A stretch of 12,497 nucleotides of DNA, from positions 1-12,497 of the forward strand of contig CAMYNO010000337.1 in assembly GCA_947259815.1 (NCBI GenBank), in the 5' to 3' direction. Both the position numbers and the translations under genes were made by a program. The notes beneath the pieces were generated by a model. The model was not told the origin of the DNA and searched no databases. It saw nothing but the letters and a program-made list of their open reading frames with translations. Below, in pieces: positions 5,835 through 12,497 of this stretch. Numbering within the stretch: position 1 is the first letter of the stretch; every line of letters begins with the position of its first letter. Source of the stretch: an uncultured Parvularculaceae bacterium. GTDB lineage: Bacteria > Pseudomonadota > Alphaproteobacteria > Caulobacterales > Parvularculaceae.

Positions 5835-7531
5835 TCTGCGGGTGTTGGCTTGTTTACCATGTCCGGCGCGCCGACGCGTGACTGACGGATCCATTCAAGG
5901 ACCGAGGCGACGACCGCGATAAGCCCCATGGCCGCTGTCAGATAAAAGACAAAGGCAAAGCCGCGCAATTCGATGAGCTCCCCCAGCGCGCCGCGCCCGA
6001 GCGACCCCAGCAAAAACCCCAATGACGCAAGCAGGGCATATTGAACCGCGGCGAAGCGTTTGTTCACGATTGACGATAGATAAACGACAATTGCCGCGCT
6101 GGCGAAGCCAACCGCGAGGTTTTCAGCAGCGATCACCAGCATAAGCTGAGCCAGGGCCTTATTCGACGTAACATCAAGACTGAGAAAATCCGCAACGGGC
6201 TGCATGAAGCCGAAGAGTGCGTAAAAATGCGTTGCAGTCATAAAGGCGTCCGTTACCGCGCCCCCTTTTGCAAGATCGGCAAACAAAAGATTGGTCGCGG
6301 CGGCAAGAACCGCCCCGGCGACAAGACACGGCATGCGGCCGATGCGCAAAATCAGGACGCCGCCGACGCCGATGCCGACAAAGGTCATCAGGGCGCCAAA
6401 TAATTTTGAGGCGATTGCGACCTCATCGAGCGTATGACCGAGCGCCCCGAAATTCTCGCCGAGATAGAACGGATAAGCGAAGGCGCCCCAGATCAGATCG
6501 GTGAACCGATAGGAGAGCGCAAGGATCAAGACGAGGATGGCGCCGAAGCGGAGCCGATCGATAATATCGACCATGGGCGCCAGAACCGACCCGTAAAGCG
6601 CATCCAGGATTGCCTGTCCGCGCCAGGCTTTAACCGCGGCGCCGGCCACGGGCGCGTTGTTTCGGTAGCGCCAGAGCATAAGCGCCGCCGCGCCAACCGG
6701 TACGATGATTGTGGCGACAATGATCCACGGACCTTTTTCCAGGGTGAAGGCGCGCGCATTGGCGCTTTCCGGATTGGAGAGCGCGAACGCCATAAACCCG
6801 AACAGGGTGATGAACGCCCATGCCCAGCCAATGATCACCACGGCAAGGGTGCGGTTGCGTAATAGCGGGGGCGGAGCATCGCCCAGTTCATGTCGGCGTT
6901 CCGATGCAACGGAATCGCCAGCGATAAAGACACCGCTTACGGCAAACGCCATTAAAACCGACAGGGCGATAAACGTATCGCCCCATCCCATGCGTGCGGC
7001 CATAATCAGTGCGCCGGCGCCGCCGAGGATAACTGAAGAGCGATAGCCGAGCTGATAGACCGCAGAGAGAAGATCGACAGACATCTTTTCATTGGCGACC
7101 TCAATCCTCCATGCGTCAATCAGAATGTCCTGCGATGCTGATGAGAGCGTGCACATGACCGCTGCTATCGCGATAAGCGACATCTGCGTTGCCGGGCTTG
7201 CTGTCGAAATAGTCAAAAGGCAGACAAGGATGACGGCCTGAAACAGCAAGATGGTTGCGCGCCGCTGGCCCATATTGAAAATTTTTGGCGTTGGCGCGCG
7301 ATCGACCGCTGGCGACCAAAGAAACTTGAAGCTGTATAGAATGATTATCCAGGAAAAGACGCCGATAGTGGCGACGGAGATATTCTCTTCCGTGAACCAT
7401 GCATTGAGCGTACCTGTAATCAAGACGTAGGGAAGGCCCGCCGCGAAGCCAAGAATATACATCGCGAGGGCGTTGCGTTCTTTGAGCGCCCCGGCAAGGT
7501 TACGCCAGGTATATTTGTTTGAAGCTGTCAT
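5831..7531 (-). CDS. ampG: AmpG-type permease (major facilitator family; anhydromuropeptide uptake)
   Basis: AmpG imports GlcNAc-anhydroMurNAc peptides from the periplasm for peptidoglycan recycling, and its cargo can signal beta-lactamase induction. The N-terminal half matches AmpG closely: FAAGLPYVLITGTLNAWF (29-46), YSFKFLWSPAVDR (66-78), GQRR (88-91) and SASQDILIDAW (131-141). The C-terminal half shows AENLAVGF (469-476) and NKRFAAVQYALLASL (490-504), also typical. At 566 residues it is longer than E. coli AmpG (491), mainly through a central insert (about 222-330) with two extra hydrophobic segments (228-251 and 268-287). E. coli AmpG has its extra pair at the C terminus instead; here the protein ends soon after the segment at 525-546. 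The ATG at 7531 is preceded by only a weak purine stretch. It lies 81 bp downstream of the histidine kinase gene and may share its transcript. Confidence 0.85.
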   Translation of the reverse strand: MTASNKYTWRNLAGALKERNALAMYILGFAAGLPYVLITGTLNAWFTEENISVATIGVFSWIIILYSFKFLWSPAVDRAPTPKIFNMGQRRATILLFQAVILVCLLTISTASPATQMSLIAIAAVMCTLSSASQDILIDAWRIEVANEKMSVDLLSAVYQLGYRSSVILGGAGALIMAARMGWGDTFIALSVLMAFAVSGVFIAGDSVASERRHELGDAPPPLLRNRTLAVVIIGWAWAFITLFGFMAFALSNPESANARAFTLEKGPWIIVATIIVPVGAAALMLWRYRNNAPVAGAAVKAWRGQAILDALYGSVLAPMVDIIDRLRFGAILVLILALSYRFTDLIWGAFAYPFYLGENFGALGHTLDEVAIASKLFGALMTFVGIGVGGVLILRIGRMPCLVAGAVLAAATNLLFADLAKGGAVTDAFMTATHFYALFGFMQPVADFLSLDVTSNKALAQLMLVIAAENLAVGFASAAIVVYLSSIVNKRFAAVQYALLASLGFLLGSLGRGALGELIELRGFAFVFYLTAAMGLIAVVASVLEWIRQSRVGAPDMVNKPTPAD

Positions 7532-7612
7532 GATGCTCTGCTTAAGCGAATGTTGTGGCGGAGCTTAGACTTGTTCGTGTCGATGAAAAGCTGGAAGTGC
7601 GCGCGATAAGAT

Positions 7613-9454
7613 CTATGAAGCCTTTGAAAAGTCGCTTTTGGCGCCGGCCCATTTCTCAACCGCGGCGAGAAGGTCGTCCGGCTCAAACGGTTTGGACAGG
7701 AAATCGTCCATGCCGGCGGCCATGCATTTCCTCTCTTCCGCGCCCATGACATTGGCGGTCAGCGCGATGACCGGGATGAGCCCGTCATCGCCGCTCAGGG
7801 CGCGGATTTTCCGCGTCGCTTCCAGACCGTCCATCTCCGGCATATGCATGTCCATGAGGACGATTTCATAGTCGTCGCGGCGCAGCGCATCGAGCGCCTC
7901 AACGCCGTTTACGGCGATTTCAACCTTATGCCCTGCGCGCCGTAGAATGGTGGACGCGAGAACGGCGTTGATATGATTGTCTTCGGCCAGAAGGATGCGC
8001 CGCCCTTTTGTTTCAATGCTTGCTTCGGCCGACTTGTCGCAAACCGTGTCGTTCGAAAGCTGCACGACATCCTCAAGCCCGATAAATTGTTCGTACAGGG
8101 AAGAATGGCGGATCGGTTTGATGAGGTAGCGATCGAAACCGGCGTCTTTCAACTCGTTCAGCCGATTGCGCGCCAGCGGCGATAACAGAACAATAGACCG
8201 CGCCGCTTTTTCAAGCGCCAAAGCGCCGATCTCGCTGGCGAGAACAATGTCGCACAGCAAGACCGCGCCGGGGGAAAGTTCAAGCGCGGCAGTAAGCTCC
8301 TGCGTGGACGCCGCATGCACGACTTTTTGAATACCGAGCGAGGCAAGCTGCATTTCCAGCGCCCGCGCCAGTGTCGGCGAGCCGGTGGCGACGATGGCCG
8401 TGGTGTCGATGGGCGGCCTTTCCGCCGGTTCGCCCCTGTGGGGCAGGGCAAGCTCGAAAGAGAAGACGCTGCCTTTATTGACCGCGCTTTCCAGTGAAAT
8501 CGTCCCGCCCATGGCGGCGACGAGGCGGTGGGCGATGGCAAGCCCAAGGCCGGTGCCTTCATTGCGTTTGGCGGCGCCGGATTCGGCCTGCGAAAACTCG
8601 TTAAAGATTGCCGCCTGCATTTCCTCGGGGATGCCGATGCCCGTATCGCAAACATCGAAACGGATACGCGCTGTATCGGCGTTGAGATTGACCAGATGCG
8701 CCTCGATCAGAACGCCGCCCTGATCGGTAAACTTGACCCCGTTGCCGGCGAGATTGATGAGCACCTGACGCAATCGCGCTTCGTCGCCGACGAGAAGTTG
8801 CGGAATGCGGTCGTCGACATAAGCGGCAATCTCGATCCCCTTGTCGGCGGCGCGCGGCGATAACAGCTCGGCGATATTTTGCGTCAGGGATTTCGGGCAA
8901 AAGGGCTCTTCATCGAGCGACATGTGGCCGGCGTCTATTTTCGCGTAGTCGAGAAGATCATTGATCAGCGCCAGCAATGCGGCGCTCGATTCACGCACGG
9001 ATTCAGCATAGGCGCGCTGGTTCGGCTCAAGCACGGTGTCGAGGAGCAGCGCATTCATGCCGATAATGCCATTGAGCGGCGTGCGCATTTCGTGGCTCAT
9101 GGTCGCGAGCAGTTTCAACTTTTCATCACCCGGGGCCGGATCTTCGGCTTCGTCGGCAGTGTCAGAGGGGTCAAGCGCGCCGGAATAGAGACGCTCGCCG
9201 CCGGCAAGCACCGATTCCGTCCAGGTGATAATGCGCTCGCCGCCCCCGGCATTCACGCGGGTGCGATAAGTTTTCGGCGCACCCGGCTTGGCGGCGTCGC
9301 CGCCGGGTGAAAAGGCGCGGCCGAGCCATTTGTCGACCGGTGCGCCAAAGAATTCTGCAAAACTTTGCGATACGAAACGTAATGCGCCCGATGCGTCGCA
9401 AACTGCAATCAGCTCACGGATCGATTGGCGTGAAACCATGCCGGCATTGGTCAT
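7613..9454 (-). CDS. Soluble PAS hybrid histidine kinase with two receiver domains
   Basis: The 613 residues have no membrane segment, so this is a cytosolic sensor. Order of domains: a PAS-like region (about 12-95); HisKA with [11 protein letters not shown] (120-130) and phospho-acceptor His121; HATPase_c with N box [15 protein letters not shown] (229-243), G1 box DTGIGIP (270-276) and G2 box GTGLGLAIA (300-308); a degenerate receiver (about 351-458); and a canonical receiver (about 486-600) with Glu491/Asp492, phospho-acceptor Asp535 in [11 protein letters not shown], Thr566 and Lys588. The first receiver keeps Asp402 and Lys446 (KPIR) but lacks the acidic pair at the end of strand 1. No HPt domain is present, so phosphate would have to pass to a separate protein. 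A ribosome site (GGGGAAG) 9 nt before the ATG at 9454 supports this start. No partner regulator lies in the window and the signal is unknown. Confidence 0.92.
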   Translation of the reverse strand: MTNAGMVSRQSIRELIAVCDASGALRFVSQSFAEFFGAPVDKWLGRAFSPGGDAAKPGAPKTYRTRVNAGGGERIITWTESVLAGGERLYSGALDPSDTADEAEDPAPGDEKLKLLATMSHEMRTPLNGIIGMNALLLDTVLEPNQRAYAESVRESSAALLALINDLLDYAKIDAGHMSLDEEPFCPKSLTQNIAELLSPRAADKGIEIAAYVDDRIPQLLVGDEARLRQVLINLAGNGVKFTDQGGVLIEAHLVNLNADTARIRFDVCDTGIGIPEEMQAAIFNEFSQAESGAAKRNEGTGLGLAIAHRLVAAMGGTISLESAVNKGSVFSFELALPHRGEPAERPPIDTTAIVATGSPTLARALEMQLASLGIQKVVHAASTQELTAALELSPGAVLLCDIVLASEIGALALEKAARSIVLLSPLARNRLNELKDAGFDRYLIKPIRHSSLYEQFIGLEDVVQLSNDTVCDKSAEASIETKGRRILLAEDNHINAVLASTILRRAGHKVEIAVNGVEALDALRRDDYEIVLMDMHMPEMDGLEATRKIRALSGDDGLIPVIALTANVMGAEERKCMAAGMDDFLSKPFEPDDLLAAVEKWAGAKSDFSKAS

Positions 9455-9537
9455 AACCGAGAACTTCCCCTTCCCGTGCGTGCGCGATCATGACCGCAAT
9501 CGCTTGAGGATTCGTTGAAAGGCTTGGTTAATGAATC

Positions 9538-11094
9538 TTATCCAATTGCTTGCATTGAACGCCGTTGCGACGTTTCGGGAAGGGCTGTCGGCGCGCCTTG
9601 TTGCTCCTCATGGCGTCGGAAGCTGATGGCTTCGGCGATATGGCGCCGTTTCACACTGCCTGCGCCTTCAAGATCGGCCAGCGTCCGCGAGACGCGCAGC
9701 ACCCGCGTATAGGCCCGGGCGGAAAGAGCCAGAGCCTCCGCCGCGCGGGAAAGAAGGGCCGCCCCTTCATCGTCGGGTCTGGCGTATTTCTGTAACGCGG
9801 CGTCATCAAGAGCGGCGTTGGTCGCGCCGCCGCGTGAGATTTGTGCGTCGCGGGCCCTGGCGACGCGGGCGGCGATGACGGCGCTTTTCTCGCCTGTCGC
9901 CGGCCCGGCGAGATCGACAGCGGTGACCGCCGGCAGGTCGATGGAAATGTCCATCCGGTCGAGAAGCGGCCCCGATATGCGCGACTGATAGATTTGTTCG
10001 CAATGGGGACCGCGACCGCAGGCGCGCCCGCTCGCCTTGCCGAACCCGCATTTGCAGGGGTTCATCGCGGCGACCAGCTGCAGCCGCGCCGGATAGCGCA
10101 CATGAAAGTTTGCGCGGGCGATGAGAACGTCGCCGGTCTCAAGCGGTTGGCGCAGGCTATCGAGCACCGGGGTGGAAAACTCCGGCAATTCATCGAGGAA
10201 CAAAACGCCATGATGGGCAAGGGACGCCTCGCCCGGCCGCGCGCGGGCGCCGCCGCCGACCATCGCCGCCATGGAGGCTGAATGATGCGGCGCGCGGAAC
10301 GGACGCGCGCGGGTCAGACGCCCCTCTTCGAGCAGGCCGGCGAGCGACTGCACCATGGAAATTTCAAGCATCTCCGCCGGCGTCAAAGGCGGAAGCAGGC
10401 CCGGCAAGCGCGCGGCGAGCATCGATTTACCGGCGCCCGGCGGGCCGACCATGAGTAGATTGTGTCCGCCCGCGGCGGCTATCTCCAGGGCGCGTTTTGC
10501 GGTTTCCTGCCCCTTAACATCGATAAGGTCGGGCGCGGTCCCAGCGTCGATCACCGCCCCCGGCGCCGGCGGCGAAAGCACTTGCGTCCCTTTGAAATGA
10601 TTGACGAGCTGAATGAGGGAACGCGGCGCCAGTATCTCCGCTTCGCCCCCCGCCCACGCGGCTTCCGGGCCGCAGGCGGCGGGACAGACCAGGCCCAAAC
10701 CCGCCTCGTTGGCGGCGACGGCTGCGGGTAATGCCCCGGCGACGGCCGCGATATCGCCGTTCAGACCAAGTTCGCCCATCACCGCGAACCCGTTGAGGCT
10801 GTCGCCGGCGACCGCCCCCATTTCGATCAGAACCGCGAGCGCAATCGCCAGATCGAAATGACTGCCCTCTTTTGGCAGGTCCGCCGGGGCGAGGTTCACG
10901 GTCACGCGTTTTGACGGAAAGCCGAGCCCGACGGCGCAAAGCGCCGCCCGCACTCTTTCTTTCGCCTCCGAAACCGCCTTGTCGCCAAGACCGACAATGG
11001 CGAACGCCGGCTGCCCGCTGGTCAGTTGCGCCTCGACCCGGACGGATTGCGGCTCGACGCCGTGAAACGCGAATGTCGCGATCTGTGCAACCAT
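9538..11094 (-). CDS. comM: ComM/YifB family AAA+ ATPase (magnesium chelatase-like)
   Basis: ComM is a hexameric AAA+ helicase that promotes branch migration of DNA during natural transformation in some bacteria; the gene is also widespread in non-competent ones. The 518 residues carry the N-terminal ChlI/S5-like domain starting MVAQIATFAFHGVE (1-14) with VNLAPADLPKEG (66-77), Walker A GPPGAGKS (217-224), RAPHHS (267-272), Walker B VLFLDELPEF (297-306), sensor 1 AAMNPCKCG (342-350), clustered Cys347, Cys349, Cys359 and Cys365 as in the family, the arginine-finger region SGPLLDRMDI (374-383), and the C-terminal Mg-chelatase domain (about 415-495). The frame stays open 97 codons further upstream, but ATG 11094 is chosen because the family motif starts there and AGGGGA lies 6 nt before it. 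The stop is 83 bp before the histidine kinase start. Confidence 0.95.
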   Translation of the reverse strand: MVAQIATFAFHGVEPQSVRVEAQLTSGQPAFAIVGLGDKAVSEAKERVRAALCAVGLGFPSKRVTVNLAPADLPKEGSHFDLAIALAVLIEMGAVAGDSLNGFAVMGELGLNGDIAAVAGALPAAVAANEAGLGLVCPAACGPEAAWAGGEAEILAPRSLIQLVNHFKGTQVLSPPAPGAVIDAGTAPDLIDVKGQETAKRALEIAAAGGHNLLMVGPPGAGKSMLAARLPGLLPPLTPAEMLEISMVQSLAGLLEEGRLTRARPFRAPHHSASMAAMVGGGARARPGEASLAHHGVLFLDELPEFSTPVLDSLRQPLETGDVLIARANFHVRYPARLQLVAAMNPCKCGFGKASGRACGRGPHCEQIYQSRISGPLLDRMDISIDLPAVTAVDLAGPATGEKSAVIAARVARARDAQISRGGATNAALDDAALQKYARPDDEGAALLSRAAEALALSARAYTRVLRVSRTLADLEGAGSVKRRHIAEAISFRRHEEQQGAPTALPETSQRRSMQAIG

Positions 11095-11322
11095 GAAGGG
11101 TCCCCTGCTGCAGGTTTCACTTGCCATCAGGATTACCCAACCGAAAGAACAATACAAGAACAAATTTTCCCGGACATCCCTGCGGCGCTTCGTCGTCGGC
11201 GTAATCAAAAGAGGCGCTTGACGAAAAGCCGCACAATCCCCGACACAGTCCTTGATAGAGAACAGGCGCCGCAAGGGGGCGCTATCCGGCCGTTCCGGCG
11301 CAATGAATACAAAGGCACGCTT
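11095..11322. other. Divergent intergenic region between comM and the SLOG-like gene
   Basis: This 228-bp region separates two outward-facing genes. It holds the possible comM promoter, a rightward CTTGACG at 11217-11223 that resembles an alphaproteobacterial -35 but has no convincing -10 at 16-18 bp, and the ribosome site AAAGG (11311-11315) of the rightward gene. An open frame crosses it on the minus strand, but no family resemblance was seen in that translation. Confidence 0.6.
11130..11158 (-). promoter_or_regulatory. Possible promoter for comM
   Basis: On the minus strand CTTGTA (11158-11153) and TAATCC (11135-11130) are spaced 17 bp apart, placing a start near 11123 and a leader of about 29 nt before the ATG at 11094. 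The hexamers match the consensus only partly. A nearby direct repeat, TTGTTC twice within 17 nt on the minus strand (11164-11148), overlaps the -35. Confidence 0.3.
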
Positions 11323-11326
11323 GTGA
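11303..11326 (+). other. Seven-codon mini-ORF overlapping the SLOG-like gene start
   Basis: ATG at 11303 opens a frame reading MNTKARL and stops at TGA 11324-11326, one base out of register with the GTG start codon at 11323. It contains the AAAGG ribosome site of the main gene and has no obvious ribosome site of its own. It could couple or modulate translation, but it may equally be chance. Confidence 0.2.
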
Positions 11327-12497
11327 ACGAATACGCCACGCCGCCGCACCCGCACATGGCTTTCCGTATCGGCGTCACCGGTCATCGCTCATCGCGGCTT
11401 GGCGCCGATCAGGTCGCCCGCATCGATGACGAGGTGCGCAATGTTCTCGACCTTACCAAGCAGGCGGTTGCGAACGCGCAGGCGCGTTACGACCGGGAAT
11501 ATTCCGACGCCCCGCCGATCCTTTATTTTGTAAGCGCGCTGGCTGACGGCGCGGACACGCTGGCGGCGAAATGCGCGCTCGATAATGGCTGGCGCTTGCT
11601 GTCGCCCCTGCCCTTTTCGGTTGAAAGTTATTCCCGCGATTTTTCCGGATCGGACCGCGCCGAGTTCGAGGCGATGCTGCGTGCCGCCGATTCCGTCGCC
11701 GAGCTGGACGGCGTGCGCGATACGCCGGCGGCGGAGGAACGCGCCTATCTTCAGGCGGGGCTCGTCACCGTCGATCAGTCGGATTTCATCATCGCAATTT
11801 GGGATGGCGAAGAAGCGCGCGGCGTCGGCGGCACCGCGATGATCAAGGAAGAGGCCCTTTCCGCCGGCAAGCCGGTGATCTGGATCAATGCCGCAGCTAA
11901 CAAACCGCCGGTGATTATCAGCCCCGACAATAAGGAAACGCCGCTTACGGAGGAGTTTCTCAACGCCACCGTTGACGCGATTGTCGCGCCGCCGGCGCAT
12001 GAAGAAATCGAACATTCCTTCTCGGACAAGGCGACCCATGCTCTCTTTGCCTATCGTTCCTTTTCGGACGAACGCCCGCACCGGTTTAACTGGGGCTCTT
12101 TCTTTCAGTTCTGGGAAAAAGCGTTTGCCGGCAAATGGCCGACCGTGCGGTTGTGGAACGTTACACCGCGTCGGGAAATCGACCGCGCGCGAAGTTCGAC
12201 GCTTGCGCAAAAGCTGCAATCTTCCAGTCACGATCAGGCGGTCTTTAATGATCTGATCATTCCGCGTTTCGCCTGGGCCGATCATCTCGCCGTTCATTAC
12301 GGCAATCATTATCGCTCGTCTTATTTCTTCAATTATCTTTTCGCCGCCGCCGCCGTGCTGTTCGCGCTGATCGATCTTGTCGCCAGCGATTTCGGCTTCG
12401 GTTCAAAGACCACGTTCATTTCCATCGAAGTGACGCTGATCGTTCTCATCCTTGGCGTGACCATTGCCGGCAAGCGCGGGCGATGGCACGAAAAATG
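11323..12497 (+). CDS. SLOG/LOG-like nucleotide-binding domain protein with two C-terminal membrane segments (cut off at the right edge)
   Basis: The frame is open for 391 codons to the window end. The start is GTG at 11323 with AAAGG 7 nt upstream; the ATG at 11356 (codon 12) is an alternative. Residues 15-190 resemble a Rossmann-like SLOG/LOG domain that binds nucleotide-derived ligands: GVTGHR (18-23), SALADGADTLAA (71-82), PLPFSVESYSRDF (95-107) and SDFIIAIWDGEEARGVGGTA (153-172), whose GVGGT resembles a phosphate-binding loop. The following region has HYGNHYRSS (325-333), membrane segment 1 (about 334-354) and membrane segment 2 (about 365-382), then a basic tail. The layout suggests a cytosolic sensor on a two-helix membrane module, as in SLOG proteins of predicted nucleotide-signalled conflict systems. 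Function, ligand and partners are unproven. Strand choice is firm: motifs and codon pattern fit plus, whereas the long minus-strand frame shows no family features. Confidence 0.85.
   Translation, partial: MNEYATPPHPHMAFRIGVTGHRSSRLGADQVARIDDEVRNVLDLTKQAVANAQARYDREYSDAPPILYFVSALADGADTLAAKCALDNGWRLLSPLPFSVESYSRDFSGSDRAEFEAMLRAADSVAELDGVRDTPAAEERAYLQAGLVTVDQSDFIIAIWDGEEARGVGGTAMIKEEALSAGKPVIWINAAANKPPVIISPDNKETPLTEEFLNATVDAIVAPPAHEEIEHSFSDKATHALFAYRSFSDERPHRFNWGSFFQFWEKAFAGKWPTVRLWNVTPRREIDRARSSTLAQKLQSSSHDQAVFNDLIIPRFAWADHLAVHYGNHYRSSYFFNYLFAAAAVLFALIDLVASDFGFGSKTTFISIEVTLIVLILGVTIAGKRGRWHEK

Noticed and set aside
5864..5873. Palindrome CGGCGCGCCG near the lipoprotein/ampG junction as a terminator
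   Set aside because: It has no T-run in either direction and lies within the ampG coding sequence; such GC palindromes are common by chance here.
11217..11223. CTTGACG as a promoter for the SLOG-like gene
   Set aside because: It matches a -35 hexamer, but no acceptable -10 lies 16-18 bp downstream.
11095..11385. 97-codon upstream extension of comM
   Set aside because: The ComM family start is at 11094 with a good ribosome site. The extension has no family resemblance and overlaps the divergent gene's start.
11389..12309. 306-codon open frame on the minus strand opposite the SLOG-like gene
   Set aside because: It mirrors a GC-rich coding strand, contains no recognisable motif and is rich in Arg. 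The plus frame has clear domain motifs and membrane helices.

Overview
The window looks like chromosomal DNA from an alphaproteobacterium, most likely in or near Caulobacterales/Parvularculales (Hyphomonadaceae-like). Base composition is GC-rich, genes are tightly packed, and the gene order at the left end (hemE, divergent from a PPSR/DUF299 gene, then maf, aroE, coaE) is the cluster known to flank the replication origin of Caulobacter crescentus and Rickettsia. No mobile element, CRISPR array, rRNA or tRNA was seen.

Left end (1-3442). The first 35 codons of hemE run leftward off the window (106 to 1). A 392-bp gene-free gap (107-498) follows. It is AT-rich beside hemE and full of small inverted and direct repeats. 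By synteny it is a candidate chromosomal origin, although no strong DnaA box was found. Rightward from it runs a tight operon whose stop and start codons overlap at each junction: a PEP-metabolism regulator (ppsR), a single reading frame that joins a Maf nucleotide pyrophosphatase to a shikimate dehydrogenase (maf-aroE), and dephospho-CoA kinase (coaE).

Middle (3439-5834). A leftward pair encodes an adenosine-kinase-like PfkB sugar/nucleoside kinase and, 15 bp behind it, a membrane-anchored dienelactone-hydrolase-family protein. A small rightward lipoprotein gene follows. Both convergent junctions in this region have the same form: the two stop codons share one TTAA.

Right half (5831-11094). 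Three leftward genes lie about 80 bp apart. In transcription order they are a ComM/YifB AAA+ ATPase, a soluble PAS hybrid histidine kinase with two receiver domains (the first degenerate), and an AmpG-type muropeptide permease with an extra central pair of membrane segments.

Right end (11323-12497). A rightward gene, cut off by the window edge, encodes a SLOG/LOG-like nucleotide-binding domain followed by two membrane segments. This architecture resembles proteins predicted to act in nucleotide-signalled conflict or stress systems. With the candidate origin and the Maf-AroE fusion, it is the part of the window most worth following up.
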